From the NCBI GenBank assembly GCA_038207155.1, contig JBBRAB010000002.1, forward strand, positions 230,207-294,206: a stretch of DNA of 64,000 nt. Direction: 5' to 3'. The DNA comes from FEN-1139 sp038207155 (GTDB taxonomy: Bacteria; Myxococcota_A; Polyangia; Polyangiales; Polyangiaceae). Below are positions 7,705-17,600 of this stretch, one piece after another. The notes beneath the pieces are model-generated. The model saw nothing but the letters and a program-made list of their open reading frames with translations, was not told the origin of the DNA and made no database searches. Every line of letters begins with the position of its first letter. Position 1 is the first letter of the stretch. The position numbers were made by a program, and so were the translations under genes.

Positions 7705-9362
7705 GATGCGCCCTCGCTGGCCGTCGAAGTCACCGGACGATAGTCGTCGGCAGCACTGTCGTAGCTGAGCGCCGCAAAGCTCGACGCAACAGCTCCGGTG
7801 CTCGCAGCGTGACTGGCCGACGGAGGAGGCGATGCCACCGCCCACTCGGCTCCGAGCGCTCCATAGGGATTGAGTGGGGCCGTGCTGCGAGCACGACGCG
7901 ACGCCAGCAGTGTCATGGCCAGTGACACGAGCCCGACGAGGTAAAGCGCCTGGCCAAGGAAGGTTGCCAGCTGAGCCGCTTTTGCGCCGGGCAGGTGCAG
8001 ACTCATGCCGGCAGGAGCGCCAAGTAGCCCGAGCGCGAACTCAGGCAAAACCCACAGGTTTAGCCCGATGAAGGTGAGCAGCACCGCGGGCATCAGCTTG
8101 GCCTCCGGGAGCCTCCGTCCCGCGATCTTCGGCCAGAGGAAACTCAGTCCGAGGACCACACCGCCAACCACCACGCCGAGAGACTGAGCGATGAATTGAG
8201 CGGTCTCGTAGCGAGTGCCACGCAAATACGCGGCCGTGTGAAGCACGCTGAGTGGAAGGCTGGTGGCGACAGTCAGAACGGCGAACCAAGCCACCGAGAG
8301 TGCGAGCAGCAAAGGCACCGCAACGTGAACCCTGCCGGTCAGGAGAGTTCCAAGCCAACTCTGCACGACCGCAGTAACCGGGACGAGCACCAACAACGCC
8401 AAGAGACTGAAGAAGGCACCGGTAGGCAGGGAGGTTTCTCCTCCCACCAGGTGGACACCCCAGCCGAAAACCGCGATGAGCGGCAGCGAGATCAAGGCCG
8501 CCCGCGTGGCGGGTGCACCCCACAGGGGGCGTCGAGCGAAGACGGAAATGACGTCGCTGACCAGCCCGAGAACGCCCGCGACCGCGCCCCAGAGGCCCGC
8601 GTGAATCCAGAGCCAGAAACAATGGCCGAACAGCACCGGATCACCGCCGGCTTCGGGGCGAAAGACACTCAAGCCGAAGTGCCGCTCGGCAACCAACGAA
8701 ATGAGCGCTAGCGCGCCGATTGGAGAGACGACGAGCTGCACCAGCGACGCCGCATAGAGCGCCCAACCGAAAAACGATGGCGAGGCGCCCTTACGGCCGC
8801 CTTGGTGATGCGTGGCCACCAAGCTTGCGGCCGTGAGAAAGCTGCTGACCGCGATCAGTGCGCAGCCGATTGCCGCTGAGTTGACGGCAGTCCCGGAATG
8901 GAGTCCGTAGGGTGCTGAGAACGCCCAACCCGTGTCGAGCACACTGGTTGCAGCCGATGCAGCGAGCACCACCATTCCTGCGACATAGGCGTGAAAACCC
9001 GCCAGGGAGAGTTTGGGCAACGCGAGGTTGTTCTGGCCGAGCTGGAGCGGCAGTACGAAGTTCCCGAGCGCTCCAGAGAGCAACGGGACGGCCACCATGA
9101 GCAGAAGCAGGCCCTGGGCGGAGTACAACCGAGCACCCGCCAAGGGGCTTGAGAGGAGGCGCTCCAGTCCCTGAATTGGCGCACTTGAGAGTAGCCCCGT
9201 CAGTACGACCAGAAAGAGAGCTGGCAGCGCAGCGATGAGATGCGACAGGCCGAGACGCTTGTGGTCGATCGGAAAGAGCCAAGGCAGCAGGCCCGAGTCC
9301 GCTGCCAGGTAGTCGGTCGAAGTCGGACTCGAAGTGGGTTTTCCTTGTGAGATGGCGCTCAT
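7701..9362 (-). CDS. Cytochrome c oxidase subunit I-like protein lacking heme and most copper ligands
   Basis: 553 residues, about twelve membrane helices, clearly a heme-copper oxidase subunit I fold: PIDHKRLGL, LGNFVLPLQLGQNNLALP, GGDPVLFGHCFWLW, VFARRPLWG and LWPKIAGR all align with CoxA. The catalytic residues do not. The helix II heme a His (normally LHG or MHG) is Gln83. The helix X AHFH is AQFI (Gln389, Ile391), removing both heme ligands. The helix VII His pair is Val303-His304. The cross-linked Tyr of HPEVY is Trp258, although His254 remains. The K-pathway Lys is Val332 and the D-pathway Asp is Asn. Such a protein should not bind heme a or a3. The frame is long and undamaged, so it is probably expressed. 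Confidence 0.85.
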   Translation of the reverse strand: MSAISQGKPTSSPTSTDYLAADSGLLPWLFPIDHKRLGLSHLIAALPALFLVVLTGLLSSAPIQGLERLLSSPLAGARLYSAQGLLLLMVAVPLLSGALGNFVLPLQLGQNNLALPKLSLAGFHAYVAGMVVLAASAATSVLDTGWAFSAPYGLHSGTAVNSAAIGCALIAVSSFLTAASLVATHHQGGRKGASPSFFGWALYAASLVQLVVSPIGALALISLVAERHFGLSVFRPEAGGDPVLFGHCFWLWIHAGLWGAVAGVLGLVSDVISVFARRPLWGAPATRAALISLPLIAVFGWGVHLVGGETSLPTGAFFSLLALLVLVPVTAVVQSWLGTLLTGRVHVAVPLLLALSVAWFAVLTVATSLPLSVLHTAAYLRGTRYETAQFIAQSLGVVVGGVVLGLSFLWPKIAGRRLPEAKLMPAVLLTFIGLNLWVLPEFALGLLGAPAGMSLHLPGAKAAQLATFLGQALYLVGLVSLAMTLLASRRARSTAPLNPYGALGAEWAVASPPPSASHAASTGAVASSFAALSYDSAADDYRPVTSTASEGAS

Positions 9363-9372
9363 GTAAAATCCC

Positions 9373-10332
9373 TCACTTCAACGTCTTGATGTACTCGACG
9401 AGCGCCGTGATATCAGCGTCGCTGAGCTTGCCCTGATACGACGGCATGGCCGGAGCGTAGCCCTCGACGACCTTCTTGGAAGGCTCGAGCATGGACTCCT
9501 GGAGGTAGGCTTCGTCGACGAGCACGCTCGTGCCATCGGTGAGCTTTTCCTTGCGGCCAAACAGCCCCTTCCAGCTCGGACCGACCAACTTGGAGCCGTC
9601 GAGGGTATGGCAGGTCTTGCAGACCTGCTTTTCATACAGCTGTTTTCCCAGATCGATCGGCGAAAGCGGTGCGGCGGCTTTGCGCAGCTCCCCAAGCCAG
9701 GCATCAAAATCCTGAGTCGAATGAACAAAGAGCTTTGCAGGCTGCGTCGTGCCGCCGAGACCATGCGCTCCGTCACCCTGCACTGAGCCCTCCCCGAGCC
9801 GGTTGGCCTGGAACCAGAGTTCCGTCGGGCGACCACCAACACCCACGCCCTTGAGACGCAGCGCAGGGAGCGCCAGGGCCTGCGTGTCGGCCTTGCTGGC
9901 AAGCAGCAATCGAACTGGCGTGTCCACTGGCACGTGCAGGTTGTTCGCCTGCAGGCTGCCTGGATAGGTGAACTGCCACTTGGCCCCGTCCGCACTCGCA
10001 GTCACCTCGATGGCGTCGCGAGGAGGCGTGCGGCTGTCCAAGTAGGCGCAGAATCCCAACCCGAAGAACCCAAAGACCGGAACGAGCGTCGCTAGCGCGC
10101 CGCCGATCTGCAGCGTGGACGAGCAAGCACCGTCTGGGGCTGTCGCCGCGGGTTGCTCCGAACGGGACGGCACGCGATTGCGAACAATGGCGCCGAGGGC
10201 GACGGCGGCAAACCCTAGCAGCCCGATCGCCCCAAAGCCGACCAGCATCCCGAGCGAGAGATCGAAGTCCGCTGCCGGGAGAGAGATCGGAAGCTCAGTA
10301 AGACTGGCAACGAGTACCGTGACTGCAGTCAT
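9373..10332 (-). CDS. Cytochrome c oxidase subunit II-like protein: CuA ligands lost, C-terminal cytochrome c intact
   Basis: 319 residues: two membrane helices (about 28-50 and 75-97), a cupredoxin domain (about 105-212) and a cytochrome c domain (about 225-319), the caa3-type CoxB layout. The cupredoxin aligns well (LPALRLKGVGVGGRPTELWF), but every CuA ligand is replaced. The first His is Gln151. In the C-x3-C-x3-H-x2-M loop the four ligand positions are Gly186, His190, Gly194 and Gln197, and the Glu is Gly188. The heme c site is intact: CKTCH at 238-242 and the probable axial Met296. The stop is 10 nt before the coxA-like gene. It overlaps the upstream small gene by 4 nt. Confidence 0.87.
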   Translation of the reverse strand: MTAVTVLVASLTELPISLPAADFDLSLGMLVGFGAIGLLGFAAVALGAIVRNRVPSRSEQPAATAPDGACSSTLQIGGALATLVPVFGFFGLGFCAYLDSRTPPRDAIEVTASADGAKWQFTYPGSLQANNLHVPVDTPVRLLLASKADTQALALPALRLKGVGVGGRPTELWFQANRLGEGSVQGDGAHGLGGTTQPAKLFVHSTQDFDAWLGELRKAAAPLSPIDLGKQLYEKQVCKTCHTLDGSKLVGPSWKGLFGRKEKLTDGTSVLVDEAYLQESMLEPSKKVVEGYAPAMPSYQGKLSDADITALVEYIKTLK

Positions 10333-10736
10333 GGCTTTGGCTCCGTCGGTGCGACCGCGGCTGGGGCGCTCGACCCCGCTGGCGCGGAACTAGCACCGGG
10401 TGCACTCGACGCCGCCGGTGCGGAATTAGCACCGGGGGCACCCAAGGCCCCGTTATCGGCGACCACCAGGCGCATCGCGGTCTCGATTGGGACGCGAACG
10501 AGCCCCCGAGACTTGTCCGACCAGGTCGGCAAGGACGTCAAATCCGCCAGCTGGGCGGCGCCCAAATCCCGTACGGGGCGGGTATTGGCGAACGACTCAC
10601 GTTGAACCTGCAAGCCCGATTGCGCGAGCTTGGCCCAGCCAACTACTCCCAAGCAGACCGCAAATACGCCGAGCAGGACGGCAGCTGCAACAGCTCCCAG
10701 TACCCCGGCGTTTGCCTTGTCATCTTGATCGGACAT
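10329..10736 (-). CDS. Small single-pass membrane protein between actF and the coxB-like gene
   Basis: 135 residues: one membrane helix (about 11-34), then a periplasmic part with TWSDKSRGLVRVPIETAMRL, then an Ala/Ser/Pro low-complexity tail of ANSAPAASSAP-type repeats. The 'DK..G.VRIPI..AM' pattern is, from memory, common in small proteins encoded next to caa3-type oxidase and alternative complex III clusters; I do not know a firm function. It starts 20 nt after actF and overlaps the coxB-like gene by ATGA, so it probably belongs to the same complex or its assembly. Confidence 0.75.
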   Translation of the reverse strand: MSDQDDKANAGVLGAVAAAVLLGVFAVCLGVVGWAKLAQSGLQVQRESFANTRPVRDLGAAQLADLTSLPTWSDKSRGLVRVPIETAMRLVVADNGALGAPGANSAPAASSAPGASSAPAGSSAPAAVAPTEPKP

Positions 10737-10756
10737 CGTTGTTGCCCCTTGTTCCG

Positions 10757-11992
10757 CTAGACGTTCTCGAAAGCCATCGATGCCGATAGCCGAGCATCGC
10801 CGACGGGGACCAGGTTTTTGCCCTTAGCTCGTCGCAGGGTAGCCGCGGCCAGGAGCGAGGCGAGGCCGACCCAGCACGTGAGCTCCAAAAGGCCGAAGCT
10901 CGCGTGCTCGTGCTGGTAGTTCGGCATGATGAGCCAGTGCAAATCGACGTAGTGCACGACCAGCATCCAGACGGACCAGAACGCCAGTCCGACGCGATGG
11001 CGCTTCACGTGGCGTGACAGCAAACCAAAGAACGGCAAAACGAAGTGTCCGACGATCAGGAAATAGCTGACATGTAGCCAGTTCCCATGGATCCGCTCCA
11101 TGAAAAAGCCCGTTTCCTCAGGAATGTTGGCGTACCAGATCAGCATGAACTGGGAAAACGCGATGTAGGCCCAGAACACCGTGAACGCGAACAGCATCTT
11201 GCCAAGATCGTGAAAATGCTCGCGAGTAACCGCTGTCAAGCGCCCTTTGGATTGGAACCACAGGGTGAACAGCACCATCACTGCGTGAACGGCGATAACG
11301 CAACCGGCAAAGTAGTAGACTCCGTAGATCGTACTGAACCACAAAGGGTCAAGCGACATCAGCAGATCGATAGCGGCGAACGTGATGGTGAACGCCATCG
11401 CAATCATGCCCGGCGCGCTGGCACCGCGCACGCGCTCAAGGAGTCCGAGCGTCGCCGTGTTCTTGTCTTGGCTAACGGAGCGAGCCAGCAGGTGGCGGGA
11501 CCACCAGCTCCAGAACCCGAAATAGAGCGCCATGCGAACCGTGAAGAAGCCGACATTCAGGTACCCCGCCTTCTTGTGAAGGACGTGGTTGCTGTGCATT
11601 AGCTCGTGATCCACCCACGGGAACAACTCGTGATTGCCGAGCAACGTGGGGATCACCAGCGGCAAGGCTAGCAGCGCCAAGATGGGCGCGTTGGCCGCCA
11701 GCAGCTCGCCAAGCCGACGAACAACGATACTCCACCGGGCGTTGACCAAGTGCTGCAGGGTCACCCACCACAGGGCACCGAGTCCAATCGACAGCACCCA
11801 GGCGAAGGCCACCAGGTAGGCGAACATGAAGTGGCGACCGTGGTCATGTGCCGAGAGTCCGAGGACGCCAGCCGTCACCAGAGCCACCACACCGAGCGCC
11901 GCGAGGCCGTTGACAGCGCGATCGGCAATCGAGCCGAGTTGAAGACTCGGGTCGGAGTCGGAGAGAGCTGGCTTGTTTGGATGTTCTGCCAT
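10757..11992 (-). CDS. actF: Alternative complex III membrane subunit ActF
   Basis: 411 residues with about ten membrane helices, NrfD/PsrC-like. In alternative complex III (quinol:electron acceptor oxidoreductase), ActC and ActF are the two large membrane subunits. Characteristic stretches are ALWWVTLQHLVNARWS, HSNHVLHKKAGYLN, LMSLDPLWFSTIYGVYYFAG, FSQFMLIWYANIPEET and FWSVWMLVVHYVDLHWLIMP. It lies 10 nt after the actDE fusion gene. The call rests on both sequence pattern and order within the act cluster. Confidence 0.94.
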   Translation of the reverse strand: MAEHPNKPALSDSDPSLQLGSIADRAVNGLAALGVVALVTAGVLGLSAHDHGRHFMFAYLVAFAWVLSIGLGALWWVTLQHLVNARWSIVVRRLGELLAANAPILALLALPLVIPTLLGNHELFPWVDHELMHSNHVLHKKAGYLNVGFFTVRMALYFGFWSWWSRHLLARSVSQDKNTATLGLLERVRGASAPGMIAMAFTITFAAIDLLMSLDPLWFSTIYGVYYFAGCVIAVHAVMVLFTLWFQSKGRLTAVTREHFHDLGKMLFAFTVFWAYIAFSQFMLIWYANIPEETGFFMERIHGNWLHVSYFLIVGHFVLPFFGLLSRHVKRHRVGLAFWSVWMLVVHYVDLHWLIMPNYQHEHASFGLLELTCWVGLASLLAAATLRRAKGKNLVPVGDARLSASMAFENV

Positions 11993-12001
11993 GCTGAGCT
12001 C

Positions 12002-13249
12002 TTACTTGAGCGAATCCCGCTGACTGGCGGGCAGATCGGAAGATGAGGTGGCGCGACTGCGCTGAAGGGCGCGAACGTAGAGCACGATGTTCCAGCGATC
12101 GGCCGCGGGGATCTGAGGACCGTACGCGGGCATGGTGCGCACGCCGTTGGTGATCGTCTCAAACAGCTGACCCACCGGCATGGTGCGTATGTAGTCCTGC
12201 TGCAGATCACTCGGAGGAGTCCAAGTCCCCTCGGCGAGCAGTTCTGCGCGCTTGGAAACCATGCCATCGCCCCGTCCCACAAGTCCGTGGCAAGGAGCGC
12301 AGTAGACACCAAAGCGTTCCCGACCGCGCGTGACCGCCGCTTCGCTGGTGGGGCTCTCTTCCGGGAAGCTCGTGACCAGCACGCCATCGACGCGACCAGT
12401 CCAGAACGCTGTATTCTCGTGGAGCTCACCCGCAGCCACGGTCCCGTCCACCTGAGCGCGGGTGGCGCGCTGGTCATCGAACAGCGGATTGGCGCGATCC
12501 GCCTTCATCTTGGGCTGGAAATCCATGTCGGGAACGACGTGGAAACGTGGTTCCCGCGACGTCGAGGCACGGGCCTTGGCAGCCAGACCGAATGGGACGG
12601 CGGCGGCGACTACCAGCAGCATCAGACCCAGCACGAGTGGCCGAGGGAGGCGGTCGGAGGTAACCCGATCCTCGTCGACGGTCTCGACCACCACCGGGCT
12701 CGTCCCCGCCAGCAGCTCGCGCGCCATCTCCAGCTTGAAGCTGGGGTCGTCGGCCTGAATGACGAGAAAGAACTTGTCGTCAGTGACCCGCAAAAAGCGC
12801 TGCTTGAGATCCAGCGGGTGTGAGGGGTGCGGCAGCCCGTTGAGGACCAACATGCCCACGAGCGCTGTGAGCGCGCTGAAGAGCACCATCAACTCGAAGG
12901 TGATCGGAATGTTGGCGGGAATGCTCCAGAACGGCTTGCCACTGACGATCCAGCGGTAGTCGAAGGCATTGGTGGCCCACTGCAGGGCGACCCCGGCGGC
13001 GACCCCCGTCAGACCCGCTCCGAGCACGATCCAGGGCAAGATGGTGGGACGAATCCCCATTGCCCCATCGATCCCATGCACCGGGAAAGGCGTGTAGGTA
13101 TCCCAGCGGGTGTACCCCGCATCGCGGACAACCCGCGACGCAGCGAGCAGCTGCTGAGGAGTGGAATACTCGGCCAAAACCCCAAAGAGCGGCACGTCGC
13201 CTGAGGGTAGGCTCGGTTCTTGGTTGGATACGCCTGAACTGTCCGACAT
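12002..13249 (-). CDS. Fused alternative complex III subunits ActD (DUF3341) and ActE (monoheme cytochrome c)
   Basis: 415 residues. Residues 19-195 are ActD/DUF3341: LFGVLAEYSTPQQLL, a TPFPVHG motif, two membrane helices (about 70-90 and 118-138) and a short alpha/beta segment (FLVIQADDPSF). A third membrane helix (203-223) leads to a periplasmic ActE-like part with one heme motif, CAPCH at 317-321, and probable axial Met near TMPAYG. In most clusters I know, actD and actE are separate genes; here one continuous frame encodes both. The stop is 10 nt before actF, and the start follows actC by 22 nt. Confidence 0.9.
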   Translation of the reverse strand: MSDSSGVSNQEPSLPSGDVPLFGVLAEYSTPQQLLAASRVVRDAGYTRWDTYTPFPVHGIDGAMGIRPTILPWIVLGAGLTGVAAGVALQWATNAFDYRWIVSGKPFWSIPANIPITFELMVLFSALTALVGMLVLNGLPHPSHPLDLKQRFLRVTDDKFFLVIQADDPSFKLEMARELLAGTSPVVVETVDEDRVTSDRLPRPLVLGLMLLVVAAAVPFGLAAKARASTSREPRFHVVPDMDFQPKMKADRANPLFDDQRATRAQVDGTVAAGELHENTAFWTGRVDGVLVTSFPEESPTSEAAVTRGRERFGVYCAPCHGLVGRGDGMVSKRAELLAEGTWTPPSDLQQDYIRTMPVGQLFETITNGVRTMPAYGPQIPAADRWNIVLYVRALQRSRATSSSDLPASQRDSLK

Positions 13250-13271
13250 TCGGTCCTCGCTCGTCCTCAGC

Positions 13272-14633
13272 TCAGTGTTCGTGGGAATTCGGCAGGCTCA
13301 ACTTGACCTCCGCCATGGCAACCATTGGGAGGTAGCGACAGAACAACAGGAACAGGGTGAAGAACAGCCCGAAGCTGCCCGCCAAGGTCATGTAGTCCAC
13401 GATCGTTGGGCGAAAGTTACCCCAGCTCGAAGGCAGAAAATCCCGTGTCAAGGAGGTGACGATAATAACGAAGCGCTCAAACCACATGCCAATGTTAACC
13501 AACACGCCGACGGCGAAGGTCACCCAGAGGTTTCGACGCATGCGCTTCATCCAGAAAACCTGCGGCGTCACAACGTTGCAGAAAATCATCGTCCAGTAGG
13601 CCCAGGCGTAGTTGCCGAAGGCTCGGTTGACGAAGGTGAACTGCTCGTATTCGTTGCCGCTGTACCAGGCAACGAAGAACTCCATGCCGTAGGCATAGCC
13701 GACCATCATGCCGGTCGCTAAAATGACCTTGTTCATCAGCTCGATGTGATCGAGCGAGATGATCCGCTTGAGGCCGAAAAACTGCCGCGAAGGCACCGCG
13801 AGCGTCGTCACCATCGCAAACCCGCCGAAGATGGCGCCTGCCACGAAGTACGGCGGAAAGATGGTGGTGTGCCAGCCGGGCAGCTGCGAGGTCGCAAAGT
13901 CAAAGGAGACGACGCTGTGCACACTGAGCACCAGCGGAGTCGCGAGCGCGGCGAGCAGGAGATACGCCTTCTCGTAGCGGTGCCACTGACGCGACGACCC
14001 GCGCCAACCCATGGCAAATAATCCGTAGGCGAACTTCCGGATCGGCGTCCGCGAACGATCACGGAAAGTCGCAAGATCCGGCATCATGCCCATGTACCAG
14101 AACAGCAGACTGACGGTAGCGTAGGTTCCAACCGCGAAGATATCCCACTCGAGTGGGCTGCGGAACTGGGGCCACATCTGCATCTGGTTGGGGATCGGCA
14201 GCATCCAGTACGGCAGCCAGGGGCGACCGATGTGAATGCCGGGGAACACCCCCGCACACATGACAGCAAAGATCGTCATGGCCTCGGCGAAGCGATTGAT
14301 GCTGGTGCGCCAGCCCTGACGAAGCAGGTACAGAATCGCGCTGATCAACGTCCCGGCGTGACCGATACCAACCCAGAAAACGAAGTTGACAATGCCAAAC
14401 GCCCAGGCGACGGGGATATTGTTGCCCCAGACCCCAATGCCGTTCCAAACCAGGTACCCGATGTTCGCAAAGAACATCGCTAGGAGCGAGGTGGAGATCG
14501 CGAAGGCGATGTACCAGCCAACGGGCGGACGCTCCGCCTCGGCGATACGCGCCACGTTGTCCGTGATACGCGCGTAGGGGTTGTCGCCCTTTGGCGCTCC
14601 CTGATAGGGGTTCACTGCGGTGAGCAGGGTCAT
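13272..14633 (-). CDS. actC: Alternative complex III membrane subunit ActC
   Basis: 453 residues with about ten membrane helices, NrfD/PsrC family. ActC carries the quinol-oxidising site next to the Fe-S subunit ActB. Typical stretches are WVGIGHAGTLISAILYLLRQ, IHIGRPWLPYWMLPIPNQ, GWHTTIFPPYFVAGAIFGG and IMWFERFVIIV-like GMWFERFVIIVTSL. It starts with ATG at 14633, just after the actB stop (3 nt gap), so translation is probably coupled. Confidence 0.95.
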   Translation of the reverse strand: MTLLTAVNPYQGAPKGDNPYARITDNVARIAEAERPPVGWYIAFAISTSLLAMFFANIGYLVWNGIGVWGNNIPVAWAFGIVNFVFWVGIGHAGTLISAILYLLRQGWRTSINRFAEAMTIFAVMCAGVFPGIHIGRPWLPYWMLPIPNQMQMWPQFRSPLEWDIFAVGTYATVSLLFWYMGMMPDLATFRDRSRTPIRKFAYGLFAMGWRGSSRQWHRYEKAYLLLAALATPLVLSVHSVVSFDFATSQLPGWHTTIFPPYFVAGAIFGGFAMVTTLAVPSRQFFGLKRIISLDHIELMNKVILATGMMVGYAYGMEFFVAWYSGNEYEQFTFVNRAFGNYAWAYWTMIFCNVVTPQVFWMKRMRRNLWVTFAVGVLVNIGMWFERFVIIVTSLTRDFLPSSWGNFRPTIVDYMTLAGSFGLFFTLFLLFCRYLPMVAMAEVKLSLPNSHEH

Positions 14634-14636
14634 GGC

Positions 14637-17600
14637 TCAGGCCAGCTCCGGCTTGGGGTTGCGGATCCGGGCAAGGTACTTCACCCGCGGACGGTCATTA
14701 AGCTCCTCGAGGAGCACGTAGGACCGAGGGCGCTTCTGATTGCGCGCGACCAGGGCCTTGGGATCGTTGAGGTCGCCGAACACGATCGCGCCGGCGGGGC
14801 AGGTTTGCTGACACGCCGTGACGATCTCTCCGTCGACCAGCGCGCGCCGCGCGTTCTTGGCCTTGATCTTCACCTTCTGGATGCGCTGCACGCAGAACGT
14901 GCACTTTTCCATGACACCGCGCGAACGCACGGTGACTTCAGGGTTAAAGACCATCTTCTTTACCTGGTTCTCGGGCTGCTTGAGATCGAGGTGGTAGTTG
15001 AAGAAGTTAAAGCGGCGCACCTTGTAGGGGCAGTTATTCGAGCAGTACCGAGTGCCGATGCACCGGTTGTAGGTCATTTCGTTGAGACCCTCGCTCGAGT
15101 GCATGGTCGCGCCAACGGGACAAACCTGCTCGCACGGAGCGTTCTCACAGTGCTGGCAGCTTACGGGCTGGAAGGCGACTTCGGGCGCTTCCGGGCTACC
15201 CTTGTAGTAGCGATCGACCCGGATCCAGTGCATTTCGCGACCACGGACGACATTGTCCTTGCCGACTACCGGGATGTTGTTTTCCGCCTGACAGGCCACC
15301 ATGCAGGCGTTGCAGCCGATGCACTTTCCGAGATCGATTGACAGTCCCCACTTGTGTCCGTCGTACGACACGGGCGACTGCCACATTTGGAGCAGTGGCG
15401 GGTGATGCACGGCCTTCTCAGCAAAGTCAGGCTGAGTCTTGAACTGCCCCAGCGTGGCTTCGCGCACAATCATGCCAAGGCGGGAATCGCGCCCCTCTCG
15501 TCCACGTTGATCGATGGCATGGAGGTCCTGCGTACTCGCGATCACTGCCTTTTCGCCGGTTGGGCGGACGCGGAGTCCGTTTTGCACCGTCAACGACTTG
15601 CTCGTTCGCAATGGGTAGGCATTCACACCCACCGGAGGCACATCCGACTTAGCGAGACCACCGACATGCCCCGCGCGCTCTCGACCCCAGCCGAGTGCCA
15701 GCTTCAGAGAGCCCTCGGCCTGACCCGGTGAGTAGATGGCCGGAACGGTCACCGTTCTGCCGTTGACCTCGAGCTCGATCCTCTCACCCTCGCCGATGTG
15801 CAGCGCTGCAGCCGTCTTTGGCGCGATGCACGCGACGTTGGCCCAGGTGACCTTCGTCATGGGGTCCGGCAGTTCCATCAGCCAGGATAGATTGGCGTAA
15901 CGCCCATCGAGCAGATTGGAGTCCGTAACCAACACAAGCTCAAGCTCGTCGGGTGCGAGGCCCTCATCCCGAAGATTCAGCTTCGGCAGTGACGCGAGCG
16001 TGGGCGTGAGTAGAGCGAAAGCCGTACCTGCCAACACGCCGTCGTGGACGGCGCGACGCATGGCGCGCTCGTCGGACAGACCGCTCACATACTTACGCAG
16101 CAGCTCGCGACCGGTCGCCGGCTTTTCCCCGAGCAGGAGAGCGAGCAGCTCGGAATCCGAGCGACCCTGGTACAGCGGCAGAATCAACGGCTGCTGGAGC
16201 GCAATCGTGCCGTCCCAACCGCGCACGTCGCCCCAGCTCTCGAGGTAGTGAGCCCGTGGCAAGAGCCAGCTGCACTGCGCCGCCGTTTCATCATCGTAGA
16301 GCCCGAGGCGAACGCGATGCTCGACCTTGGACATCGCAGCGCTAAGGCCGAGATCCGACGGTGCATCGAGCAAAGGATTGCCACCGAGCACGAACAGCGC
16401 GCCAACGGCGCCCGCATTCATCGCGGTGGTGAGCTCTGCCAGCTCGACCGCCGAGCCACGGTAGTCCGCACCGACCGCGGGCTCTGCCACGTACGAGAGG
16501 GTCTTTCCCGGAGCGTCGAGCAGAGCGTTGAGGCGGTGCGCGAGGGCGTGGACCTCAGGCGGCTGACGACGACCGACGAGAACGACGGATTTTCCGCGTG
16601 CGGCAAGCAGATCGTCGGCTAGCTGAGCGAGGAACTTGGCAACCCGCTCGTCTTTTAGCCAATCGCGGCGGGGAGTGGGCTGGGCAGGTCCATGAGAGGC
16701 AGCAGCCGCGCCAAGGCGTTCGCTCAGCAGCGCGTCCAGCGCCGCTGCGAAGGCCGAAATGCGCGAGGAAGCGAGCGGCAGACGGTGATCCGCCAATCCC
16801 CCCGCCAGCGAAAATGCGCTCTCAACCGCGTAAAAACGGCTCATCTCGCCGGTGTCATCGGGCGCACGCCCATCGGCGGCCTGACGGATATTGGCGAGGA
16901 ACGCGGGCCACTCGGGCGAGAAGGGATCCGCATCGAGGGTCAGCACCACCGCAGCACGGTCGAGCCGGTGCAGCGTGCGCAGCGACTGCCCGAACGCGAG
17001 CTTGGCGCCGAGCAGCTCGTGATCGCGATAGTCCGCTGACCAGTTCACCCAGCGCATGCGAGGATAGCGCTGGCGTAGCGCGGTCTCGAGCGAGCCTCGT
17101 ACCGACGACGAACTGGGCTCAGCCAGTACAGCGAGTCCGGCACCGCCGTCAGCGGCAAACTCGGAATGCTCGGCCAGCCAGCGCTCAAACTCGGTCCAGT
17201 CCGAGCGTTGGTCTCCAGACGCTCGGCGCACGAGGTGCGTGGCGCGATCGGGATCGTACATCTCTAGCAAGCTGGCCTGATGAAAGATGCCCGCGGCGCC
17301 ACGGCTGTCGGGGTGCTTGGGGTTTCCTTCGATCTTGATCGGACGGCCGTCAACGGATGTCACGAGCAGGCCCGTGCCCGCGCCGTTCAAATCCATAGCG
17401 CTGGCAAATGCGCGCGATTCGCCCGGGACCATGCCTTCGGGACGCCGCGTCAAGGGCAGGATTTCTTCCTTCTCCCAGCGGCATCCGACGGTGAGACCCC
17501 CGAGCGCAAACGAGGCGCCCATTAGCTGCATGAAGCGGCGCCGGTCCGGAGAGCCGGGGAGCGCGTCTTCGTCCACAGGAGCGCTGAACTCGCGCTCGAT

